Shown here in pieces: positions 1-5,764 of a stretch of 8,349 bases of DNA. Source of the DNA: an uncultured Prevotella sp. (lineage in GTDB: Bacteria; Bacteroidota; Bacteroidia; Bacteroidales; Bacteroidaceae); assembly GCA_905198745.1 (NCBI GenBank), contig CAJKDU010000067.1, positions 1 to 8,349 of the forward strand, in the 5' to 3' direction. Numbering within the stretch: the stretch's first letter is position 1; every line of letters begins with the position of its first letter. Made by a program: the position numbers and the translations under genes. The notes under the pieces were generated by a model that saw only the letters and a program-made list of their open reading frames with translations, was not told where the DNA came from and did not search any database.

Positions 1-1396
1 TATAGCGTTTTACATAATAATGAACTATATCTTTTGATAAATGATACTTCTTCATTGCCTCCTCGACAGTGTAATATCGTTCGCGACCATCAAAATCTCC
101 ATTTTTCACTTGTTCAATACGCTGTTTAGAATAGTACGTCGTACCATACTCCACCTTTGCGGGAATTTGATGGCGGTGCACAAAGGAGCGTACAGCATAT
201 GCTGTCATCTGATAAGTTGAGCGCATTTCTTCTGGTGTAATCCAATCTGTGATTTCCGAATAATTGTTCTTCAGATTATATAGCACATCGATGGCTTTCT
301 TTTCGTAGAAATTAAATCCTTTAAGTGCAATCTTGGACGTTTTATGCTCTCTGGTCATCGCACGTACGTGTTGTACACTTACCTTAAACATCTCTGCAAC
401 CTCCTCTGTTGAATAATAACCATCGGGAGTAGGTGGGCATTTTCTTTCTTGTTGCTGAGCCTGAAAAACCACCTTTGCTTCTTCACCTGGTTTTTCGGCT
501 ACTTTAGCATTTGCCATTCGCTCACGCATGACTTTGTCAAAGTCAGTACGGAATATCATCGTAAACTTTCCTCGTTTTTCCGTTCTGACATCGTAATTCT
601 TTAAGGTGTAACTTACCTGGTCTTTTGAAATGCCATACTTTTCCATAGCTTCTTCATAAGTGCTCCAATCAGGATCTATACTATCGTCCTTGCGTTTGAT
701 ACAATCAATATGAACCTTGGAGTAGTAAGCTTTTCCATTACGATTTACTCTTGGAACTTTGTGACGCATCACAAAACTTATAACAGCAGTCTTTGTCATA
801 TTATACATTTCCATTATTTGTTCAGAAGTATAATAGTTTTCTATGTCGATTTCTTCAAGGAGGTCCGCAAAATGTGCATCAATGGCTTTCTTACTAAAGA
901 ACGTATTTCGTCCTTCGTATATCTTGGGTATGCCAAGACGGTCACAACGTCCCCATACAGCCTTTCGACCGATATTATACTTCTCCATGACTTCTCTAAG
1001 GGTATAATACTCCTGCTCCTCCTTTCTCTGATAGCGTCTTTTCCGATAGGGAGTGGCATCATCGAACACTCTTTCAATATCAGAGAATCTCACAAAGGTT
1101 TTATTTCTCATCTTAACAGCTTTGATTAAGCCCGTCTGGAAATAGCGATATACAGTCGGAAGGCTAACGTTAAAAAGAACGCTCACGTCTTCTGGTGATA
1201 AGAAAGCTTTATCTCGCAGAGTATTATTCTTCTCTGCGTTTCGAAGAGATTCGGCATTTTCTTTCTCCTTCTTTTTCTTTTCAGCCTCTCTTCTCCGAGA
1301 TGCGACACGCTCACACCTTCGGCAGCAGTATTTGAACGACATTTTGGTAGCAACGAACTCTTTTCCGCATACTCCACATTCTTTAATTATCTCCAT
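1..1396 (-). CDS. Tandem helix-turn-helix repeat protein with N-terminal zinc-finger-like motif (3' end beyond window)
   Basis: The frame is open from the ATG at 1396 to the left edge: 465 codons without a stop, so the C-terminus is missing. Seen: a CxxCGKxF motif (C7, C10) followed by YCCRRC (C24 or C25, and C28), resembling small zinc-finger-like heads, then a Lys/Arg/Glu-rich helix at about residues 29-60. Next come repeated units of about 50 residues at 65-113, 129-178, 187-234, 243-293, 326-375, 384-431 and 440 onward (cut). The shared pattern is roughly YYTxEExMxKYxIS..AV...V.RH.IP, a basic turn, then YYSKxxID. This matches the layout of excisionase/MerR-like HTH_17 domains. A Gln/Glu/Lys-rich linker (295-325) separates units 4 and 5. 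No recombinase, kinase or other enzyme domain is visible. I do not recognise a named family. A role in binding extended DNA is inferred; target and function are unknown. Lower G+C than the neighbours may mean acquisition by transfer. Confidence 0.85.
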   Translation of the reverse strand, partial: MEIIKECGVCGKEFVATKMSFKYCCRRCERVASRRREAEKKKKEKENAESLRNAEKNNTLRDKAFLSPEDVSVLFNVSLPTVYRYFQTGLIKAVKMRNKTFVRFSDIERVFDDATPYRKRRYQRKEEQEYYTLREVMEKYNIGRKAVWGRCDRLGIPKIYEGRNTFFSKKAIDAHFADLLEEIDIENYYTSEQIMEMYNMTKTAVISFVMRHKVPRVNRNGKAYYSKVHIDCIKRKDDSIDPDWSTYEEAMEKYGISKDQVSYTLKNYDVRTEKRGKFTMIFRTDFDKVMRERMANAKVAEKPGEEAKVVFQAQQQERKCPPTPDGYYSTEEVAEMFKVSVQHVRAMTREHKTSKIALKGFNFYEKKAIDVLYNLKNNYSEITDWITPEEMRSTYQMTAYAVRSFVHRHQIPAKVEYGTTYYSKQRIEQVKNGDFDGRERYYTVEEAMKKYHLSKDIVHYYVKRY

Positions 1397-1469
1397 TTTG
1401 CCTTGACAATTCTAATGGTTTTTGATAGAAGAGGTCCTCGATTTTGTCTCAGACTTTATCAGATATTTG

Positions 1470-1555
1470 CAGTATTTCTCACGAGTTCCCTACATGGCGG
1501 TGGTGTCGCATAATGGAGGATTCTCAGTATTTCTCACGAGGTGTCCAACATAGCG
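1470..1555. repeat. Pair of 16-bp direct repeats in the leader of the multi-HTH gene
   Basis: CAGTATTTCTCACGAG occurs identically at 1470-1485 and 1525-1540, 55 bp apart. Similarity continues after a 3-4 nt unmatched gap: CCTACATGGCG (1489-1499) against CCAACATAGCG (1545-1555), 9 of 11 identical. The core CTCACGAG is a near-palindrome (CTC-AC-GAG). Both copies lie between the predicted promoter and the start codon of the multi-HTH gene. They could be operator sites, RNA leader elements, or remnants of a dispersed genomic repeat; the sequence alone does not decide. The rest of the 1397-1607 leader shows no convincing gene. Confidence 0.7.
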
Positions 1556-1607
1556 TTTTTCCATTCCAATTGGTCGCACGATTGAAACGCAGGAACGAAA
1601 TTTGAGC

Positions 1608-1639
1608 CAAAGTTACCTCTAAAAACTGGTATCAACAAA
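1608..1639 (-). promoter_or_regulatory. Bacteroidota-type promoter for the multi-HTH gene
   Basis: On the minus strand, TTTG (1639-1636) is followed after exactly 20 bp by TAACTTTG (1615-1608). This fits the -33/-7 consensus TTTG, 19-21 bp, TAnnTTTG of the primary sigma factor in Bacteroidota. Transcription would start near 1600-1604, giving a leader of about 205 nt. The promoter lies just past the mnmE terminator, so the gene appears to be transcribed independently of the operon upstream. Confidence 0.65.
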
Positions 1640-1663
1640 TTGCAAATGGAAAGTGTTAAAACG

Positions 1664-1688
1664 AAAAAAGCCACCAAAATGGTGGCTT
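1664..1688 (-). terminator. Rho-independent terminator after mnmE
   Basis: A perfect 9-bp stem, AAGCCACCA/TGGTGGCTT, with an AAA loop (plus-strand view, 1668-1688) is followed in the minus direction by a run of six U (1669-1664, overlapping the stem base). It lies about 40 nt past the mnmE stop codon and closes the three-gene operon. Confidence 0.9.
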
Positions 1689-1730
1689 ATAAGCAGTTAT
1701 AAAAACGATATGTAAGTATGGTCGGGCGGT

Positions 1731-3107
1731 CTATTTACCGATGCAAAAGTGACTAAAGATGGAATGGAGGACTTCTGTTGGGGTGATTTGGGAGCCGGTT
1801 ATTTCGCCTAACTCCTCTATGCACTGACGCAAGTCCTCGCTCAGCAAATCACCGGACAACTGGTGGGTGAGGCCGTCTATTACCCGGGTGATGCTTTGGT
1901 GGGCACGGAGAAGAGCCGCATAGTGACGGGCACTGGTTATGATGACGTCGTTTTCGGTGATGGCGGGTATGTCGGCTGCCTCGTAGATGGCTTCCTCCAA
2001 TTCGGCTATGTGCGTGCCTTGCTTGGCACTGATGGCTACCGTCTTGTGTCGGGTAATTATTGTTGTGTCGAGGGCTGTTGCTGAATCTATTTTGTTTCGT
2101 GCCACGATGAGTTTCTTTCCGGCTATGCGACTTTCCACGTCGGCCAGTTCCTCGGCTGTGGGCTGGGTGTCGACTACCCAGATGACGATGGATGCTTCGG
2201 ATAGTTTCCTGTAGGTGCGCTCTATGCCGAGACGTTCTATGGCATCGTCTGTGTGGCGGATGCCGGCAGTGTCGATGAACCGGAAGGTGAGTCCGTGTAG
2301 GGTGGTGGTGTCTTCAATCACATCGCGTGTGGTGCCGTGAATGTCGCTCACGATGGCTTTGTCCTCGTGGAGTAGCCGGTTGAGAAGGGTGCTTTTGCCT
2401 ACGTTGGTCTTGCCAATGATGGCCACGGGAATGCCTTGCTTAATGGCTTTGCCCTTGGCAAAGGAGTCGGCGAGCGAATAGATTTTTGTCGAGATGGTGC
2501 GAGCGAGGTTAAGGAGTTCTTCTCGGTCGGCAAAGTTGACATCTTGATCGCTGAAGTCAAGTTCCAGTTCGAGCAATGATGTGATCTTCAGTAGCTTGTC
2601 GCGCAACATCGAGAGTTCATTGCTGAACTGTCCCTTGAGTTGTCCGAGGGCTATGTCGTGGGTGGCCTTGTTGGTGGAGGCTATGAGGTCTGCCACGGCT
2701 TCGGCTTGACTGAGGTCCATTTTCCCGTTCATGTAGGCCCTTTGGGTGTATTCGCCGGGCTGTGCCTGTCGGCATCCGGCTTCGATGAGGCGCTTGACTG
2801 CCGATTCAAGGATGTAGCGTGAGCCGTGGCAACTGATTTCCACGGAGTCTTCTCCCGTGTAGGAATGAGGCGAGCGGAAGGTGGTGACCAGTACCTCGTC
2901 GATGACGCTTCCGTCGGCGGCAGTGAGGTTGCCGAAATGCACGGTGCGTGGTGCGGACTCGGTGAGCGAACGGCCTGAAGCCGGACGAAACAGGGTGTCG
3001 ATGATGGGGTAGGTCTGTGGACCGGATATTCTTATAACGCCAATTGCGCCACCTGCCGGTGTGGCAAGGGCGCAAATGGTATCGTTGTTGATGATGTGCT
3101 GAATCAT
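1731..3107 (-). CDS. mnmE: tRNA uridine-5-carboxymethylaminomethyl modification GTPase MnmE (TrmE)
   Basis: MnmE works in the cytoplasm with MnmG to place (carboxymethyl)aminomethyl groups on the wobble uridine (U34) of certain tRNAs, using a folate one-carbon unit. The 458-residue product has the normal family length and all hallmarks. The N-terminal folate-binding region starts MIQHIINNDTICALATPAGG. The G domain, inserted in the helical domain, carries the P-loop GKTNVGKST (232-240), the switch GTTRD (258-262), DTAG (279-282) and NKID (338-341). The protein ends in CIGK, whose Cys455 is the family's essential cysteine. By alignment with E. coli MnmE, N235 matches the potassium-coordinating Asn and E291 the catalytic Glu282. 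It is the last gene of the operon, 9 bp after the phosphorylase stop, with no Shine-Dalgarno sequence and no promoter seen in the gap. It is intact. Confidence 0.98.
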   Translation of the reverse strand: MIQHIINNDTICALATPAGGAIGVIRISGPQTYPIIDTLFRPASGRSLTESAPRTVHFGNLTAADGSVIDEVLVTTFRSPHSYTGEDSVEISCHGSRYILESAVKRLIEAGCRQAQPGEYTQRAYMNGKMDLSQAEAVADLIASTNKATHDIALGQLKGQFSNELSMLRDKLLKITSLLELELDFSDQDVNFADREELLNLARTISTKIYSLADSFAKGKAIKQGIPVAIIGKTNVGKSTLLNRLLHEDKAIVSDIHGTTRDVIEDTTTLHGLTFRFIDTAGIRHTDDAIERLGIERTYRKLSEASIVIWVVDTQPTAEELADVESRIAGKKLIVARNKIDSATALDTTIITRHKTVAISAKQGTHIAELEEAIYEAADIPAITENDVIITSARHYAALLRAHQSITRVIDGLTHQLSGDLLSEDLRQCIEELGEITGSQITPTEVLHSIFSHFCIGK

Positions 3108-3116
3108 TGTGTGTGC

Positions 3117-3989
3117 TTAAATTCTGTCTAATACGATGCGGATGAGGTCGTCGATGTGGTTCTTGTAGCCCGTGTCTGCTTTCTTGGCGAGTCTGTTGGC
3201 TATGACCATGCAGCAGGTGAGGGCCTTGTGGCCGAGCAGGGCAGCGAGTCCTTGCAGGGCGCTGCTCTCCATCTCGAAGTTGGTGATGCGCATGCCGTTG
3301 TATTCAAAGCTTTCCACTTTCTCGTTTTGCTTGGGGTCGGCGAGGGGGATGCGGAGTTCCCTGCCTTGTGGACCGAAGAATCCTCCGCAGGCAATGGTCA
3401 CGCCTCGCACCATGTCGCTGCCGGCTATGCGGTCGAGGAGTTCGTGGTCGGAGTCTATCACATAGGGGGCGCAAAGCAGCGGGTTCCAATGCATGTGCTC
3501 CTTGAAGTGGGCTTCAAAGTCGAGGTCGCACACCTCGTTGCGTCCTGCGTAGAAGTTGAGCAGTCCGTCGAAGCCTATGCTTTTCTGGCTGGCGATGAAT
3601 GTGCCTGCCGGTGTGTAGGGCTGCAGTCCGCCGCAGGTGCCGATGCGCACGCAGGTGAGTTGCCGTTTGGTGTCTTTCTCCTCGCGGGTTGTGAAGTCTA
3701 TGTTGGCGAGGGCATCAAGCTCGTTCATCACGATGTCTATGTTGTCGCAACCAATGCCGGTGCTCACCACGCTGATGCGTTTGCCTTGGTAGGAACCGGT
3801 GATGGTGTGGAATTCGCGACTTTCCACTTCGCATTCCTGCGAGTCGAAATGTGAAGCCACGAGTGCCACTCGTCCGGGGTCGCCAACGAGTATCACTCTG
3901 TCGGCCAGTTGTTCGGGTCTCAGATGAAGATGAAACACGCTTCCGTCGCTGTTGATAATCAGTTCGGATTCTGCAAAATACTTCTTCAT
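3117..3989 (-). CDS. Nucleoside phosphorylase, uridine phosphorylase-like (PNP/UDP family)
   Basis: This 290-residue cytoplasmic enzyme belongs to the PNP_UDP_1 superfamily, which splits nucleosides with phosphate to give a free base and (deoxy)ribose 1-phosphate in nucleoside salvage. Seen: the phosphate-loop motif GDPGR (36-40), STGIG (76-80) followed by D82-N83, RIGTCGG (115-121), whose Arg115 matches the phosphate-binding Arg of E. coli Udp (RIGTTG), FGPQGREL (205-212), and FEMESSAL (238-245), the ribose-binding MEME-type motif. The Q208-x-R210 pair resembles the uracil-recognising Gln-x-Arg of uridine phosphorylases, so uridine is the favoured substrate, but this is inferred. Family members from E. 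coli are about 250 residues; the extra length here includes an N-terminal stretch before GDPGR and a longer middle. The gene lies 7 bp after the PD40 gene and 9 bp before mnmE, so the three are probably cotranscribed. Confidence 0.9.
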   Translation of the reverse strand: MKKYFAESELIINSDGSVFHLHLRPEQLADRVILVGDPGRVALVASHFDSQECEVESREFHTITGSYQGKRISVVSTGIGCDNIDIVMNELDALANIDFTTREEKDTKRQLTCVRIGTCGGLQPYTPAGTFIASQKSIGFDGLLNFYAGRNEVCDLDFEAHFKEHMHWNPLLCAPYVIDSDHELLDRIAGSDMVRGVTIACGGFFGPQGRELRIPLADPKQNEKVESFEYNGMRITNFEMESSALQGLAALLGHKALTCCMVIANRLAKKADTGYKNHIDDLIRIVLDRI

Positions 3990-3996
3990 AGTCGTG

Positions 3997-5160
3997 TTAT
4001 TTAAGTGATTGGTTTTCGTTGTTTCTGATGCGCTTTTCGGTTTGGGCTATGGTGATGTCGAGCTGTTCCACCTGTCGTTCGGTCCGGGTGATTTCGGCTT
4101 TCAGGGCTTGGCGTGTAGCGGCACTGCCTGCATCGTATTTTTGTCGCAGGGTGTCGAGCTGAAGTCTTTTGCTGTTGGCTTCCTGCTGCATGGCCAGAAG
4201 TTGTGTGTAGAGTTCACGGCTGGCATGTGAGCGGAATTGCGTGGGTGAGCTGTAGAGCGTGCGGTCGTTCACCCAGAAGTGCATGGTTTGAGTTTGCCTG
4301 CTCGTTTGCTGCTTGTTGAGCGCGTTGAGCCGTGCCTGTGCACGAGGCCTGTCGGTCTTCTTGTCCCAAAGGGCCCATGTCTGGTCTATGCGCTGTATCT
4401 CGGCGAGCGAGAGCAACTGTTGGGTGGTGAGGCCGTCGGCATTGTAGTCGAGCCGTGGCTGGCGGGTGAGGCAATAGTATATGCACTGCTTCCCTGAGGG
4501 CTGTCTGCGGTCGGTGACAAGCCATGTGAGCGAGTCGGTCTCGCTGGTGATGCAATAGTAGTCGTTGGCTGTGGAGTTGAAGGGGAGACCAAGGCTTTGC
4601 GGCTCCATGTAGCGGTTGTCCTCCGTGTCGTAGTTGGTGCGGTAGATGTCGTATCCGCCCAGTCCTTCAGGGCCCTTGGCGGCAAAGTAGAGGGTGCTGC
4701 CGTCTTCAGACACGTAGGGGCAGGTGATGTCGGTGAACATGCCGTCGAAGTCTTTGATGCGGCTGGGCTTGGTCCAGGTGGTGCCTATGAGGTGGGTGGT
4801 GTAGAGCTGGAGATTGCCTGTGGAGTCGGCTTGCGAAAACACGCAGTAGTCCTTGAACTCGTTGAGGTAGGCACGCCACGTGTCGGGAGCTTGCTTGCCG
4901 AACACGCGGGCATAGGAAATGACTGATCCCAAATGGTGGGGCAGGGCAAGGTCGGAATAGGTGTTGGTCACGAGACTGTCGAACACGAGTGTCTTCTCCG
5001 TGTAGGCCAACTTGTCTGCCAACCGTTTGGCGGTTGGGTCTTCCTTTGCTGCCGGTTTCGGCAGCAATTTCTTTTTGCGCGGCTTTTGCGCTTCGGCACC
5101 TGTCTGTGAGCAGAAGAGCAGGGCGAACAGAAGGATATATGTACTAAGTGATTTCATCAT
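3997..5160 (-). CDS. Secreted PD40 (WD40-like propeller) repeat protein with C-terminal coiled coil
   Basis: The 387-residue product starts with a signal peptide (hydrophobic core YILLFALLF, likely cleavage near AEAQ at 22-25), so it should enter the periplasm; there is no lipobox cysteine at the cleavage site. A Lys/Pro-rich segment (26-40) follows. The clearest PD40 blade is at 148-175, with SEDGSTLYFAAKGPEGLGGYD inside it, matching the family pattern of D-G-x-x-L-Y-F-x-S followed by G-G-x-D-I-Y. A weaker second blade is at about 188-230. Residues about 322-382 are Gln/Glu/Lys/Arg-rich with heptad-like spacing, a likely coiled coil. Bacteroidota often join PD40 blades to an OmpA-like peptidoglycan-binding domain; none is present here, so the molecular role is unknown. 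Two ATGs (5160 and 5157) are adjacent and either could serve. It is the first gene of the operon and has its own promoter. Confidence 0.85.
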   Translation of the reverse strand: MMKSLSTYILLFALLFCSQTGAEAQKPRKKKLLPKPAAKEDPTAKRLADKLAYTEKTLVFDSLVTNTYSDLALPHHLGSVISYARVFGKQAPDTWRAYLNEFKDYCVFSQADSTGNLQLYTTHLIGTTWTKPSRIKDFDGMFTDITCPYVSEDGSTLYFAAKGPEGLGGYDIYRTNYDTEDNRYMEPQSLGLPFNSTANDYYCITSETDSLTWLVTDRRQPSGKQCIYYCLTRQPRLDYNADGLTTQQLLSLAEIQRIDQTWALWDKKTDRPRAQARLNALNKQQTSRQTQTMHFWVNDRTLYSSPTQFRSHASRELYTQLLAMQQEANSKRLQLDTLRQKYDAGSAATRQALKAEITRTERQVEQLDITIAQTEKRIRNNENQSLK

Positions 5161-5178
5161 GGTGTGAATGTTGGTTTA

Positions 5179-5210
5179 CAAAGTTAGCGAATAATAATTG
5201 CATGTACAAA
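5179..5210 (-). promoter_or_regulatory. Bacteroidota-type promoter for the PD40-phosphorylase-mnmE operon
   Basis: On the minus strand, TTTG (5210-5207), a 20-bp spacer and TAACTTTG (5186-5179) form a full-consensus promoter with the same -7 octamer and spacer as the one in front of the multi-HTH gene. Transcription would start at about 5171-5175, leaving a leader of only about 11-15 nt before the first ATG. Confidence 0.7.
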
Positions 5211-5354
5211 TTTTATCGGTTTTTTCTTTGTCTGGTTCGGTTCGGGCTTGCCGCTGCTTGAGCGCATTGGTTCGTTAGCCTGATTGTAAAGTAGTCATTT
5301 CAAGTAGGATAGACTTTTGCAAATTTCTCTTGTCGTCGTTGTTTCAAAAGCGTT

Positions 5355-5507
5355 GTACGCGCGCGTACGCACGCAGGAAAAGTTTTTTGTGTTTTCACCA
5401 CTATCCATCACTTTTCTTGAAATCTTACATTGTTTGGCTGACTATTAACGAGATGTGCGTGGTGATAGATGCGTGATAGATGGCTTATCATCCATCACTT
5501 CTATCAC
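5355..5507. repeat. GC-rich palindrome and GTGATAGATG-type inverted repeats in a gene-free region
   Basis: A perfect 14-bp palindrome, GTACGCGCGCGTAC, lies at 5355-5368. CCACTATCCATCAC follows at 5398-5411. At 5462-5507 GTGATAGA (5462-5469) and GTGATAGATGG (5473-5483) face CCATCAC (5492-5498) and TCTATCAC (5500-5507). The outer 8-bp arms pair exactly and the inner arms pair as GTGA..TGG with CCATCAC, around the loop CTTATCAT (5484-5491). The two GTGATAGAT copies are 11 bp apart, about one helical turn. Similar motifs recur between genes in Bacteroidota genomes as far as I recall, which suggests a dispersed repeat or miniature element; no terminal repeats or target duplication could be defined. 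The rest of 5211-5594 shows no gene. Confidence 0.6.
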
Positions 5508-5594
5508 TGGCTCGGCATTTGCCAAGTTTTAGCTGATATGCCCTAAATCAGTTCTGCGGTTCGGACAATGAGTGTCTAAGCAATATTATCAAGC

Positions 5595-5682
5595 GCAAGT
5601 CTGCCATTAACATTCCGTAAGTCTGCCATTAACGCACCGTAAGTCTGCCATTAACGCACCGTAAGTCTGCCACTAACATATA
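5595..5682. repeat. Four tandem 22-bp repeats
   Basis: There are four head-to-tail units of exactly 22 bp at 5595-5616, 5617-5638, 5639-5660 and 5661-5682. The consensus is GTAAGTCTGCCATTAAC followed by GCACC. Units 2 and 3 are identical. Unit 1 has GC at its start and an ATTCC tail; unit 4 has one change (CACTAAC) and a diverged ATATA tail. There are no spacers, so it is not a CRISPR array. The 22-bp period is close to two turns of B-DNA, which would place each copy on the same helix face. The array begins 14 nt beyond the receptor terminator in the direction of transcription. Function unknown. Confidence 0.9.
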
Positions 5683-5695
5683 GAAACAGGATGAT

Positions 5696-5737
5696 AAAAA
5701 ACATCCCCTTGTTTCTGTGGTTGGAAACGAAGGGATG
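5696..5737 (-). terminator. Rho-independent terminator of the TonB-dependent receptor gene
   Basis: In plus-strand view the arms are CATCCCCTTGTTTC (5702-5715) and GAAACGAAGGGATG (5724-5737), pairing over 13 bp with one single-base bulge on each side, around an 8-nt loop (5716-5723). On the minus strand the hairpin is followed by TTTTTT (5701-5696). It begins 28 nt past the receptor stop codon at 5765-5767. Confidence 0.9.
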
Positions 5738-5764
5738 AAAGATGGTGTGGGGTGTGGCGATACA

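Noticed and set aside
710..1129. 139-codon open frame on the plus strand with hydrophobic stretches
   Set aside because: It is antisense to the multi-HTH gene, whose repeated units establish the real frame; no supporting domain or promoter was seen.
841..1377. Two short minus-strand open frames (841-1077 and 1183-1377)
   Set aside because: Both are out of frame with the continuous reading frame from 1396 that carries the zinc-finger-like motif and HTH units.
1490..1564. Possible 24-codon leader peptide on the minus strand
   Set aside because: It is short, lacks a Shine-Dalgarno sequence or family resemblance, and one end overlaps a repeat; mentioned only as an alternative explanation of the leader.
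3156..3854. 232-codon open frame on the plus strand
   Set aside because: It is antisense to the nucleoside phosphorylase gene, which carries intact family motifs; it is a shadow frame in moderately GC-rich DNA.
3997..5160. OmpA/Pal-type peptidoglycan-binding protein
   Set aside because: PD40 blades are present, but the C-terminus is a coiled coil with none of the OmpA-like domain motifs.
5595..5682. CRISPR array
   Set aside because: The 22-bp units abut directly without spacers, and no cas gene is in the window.
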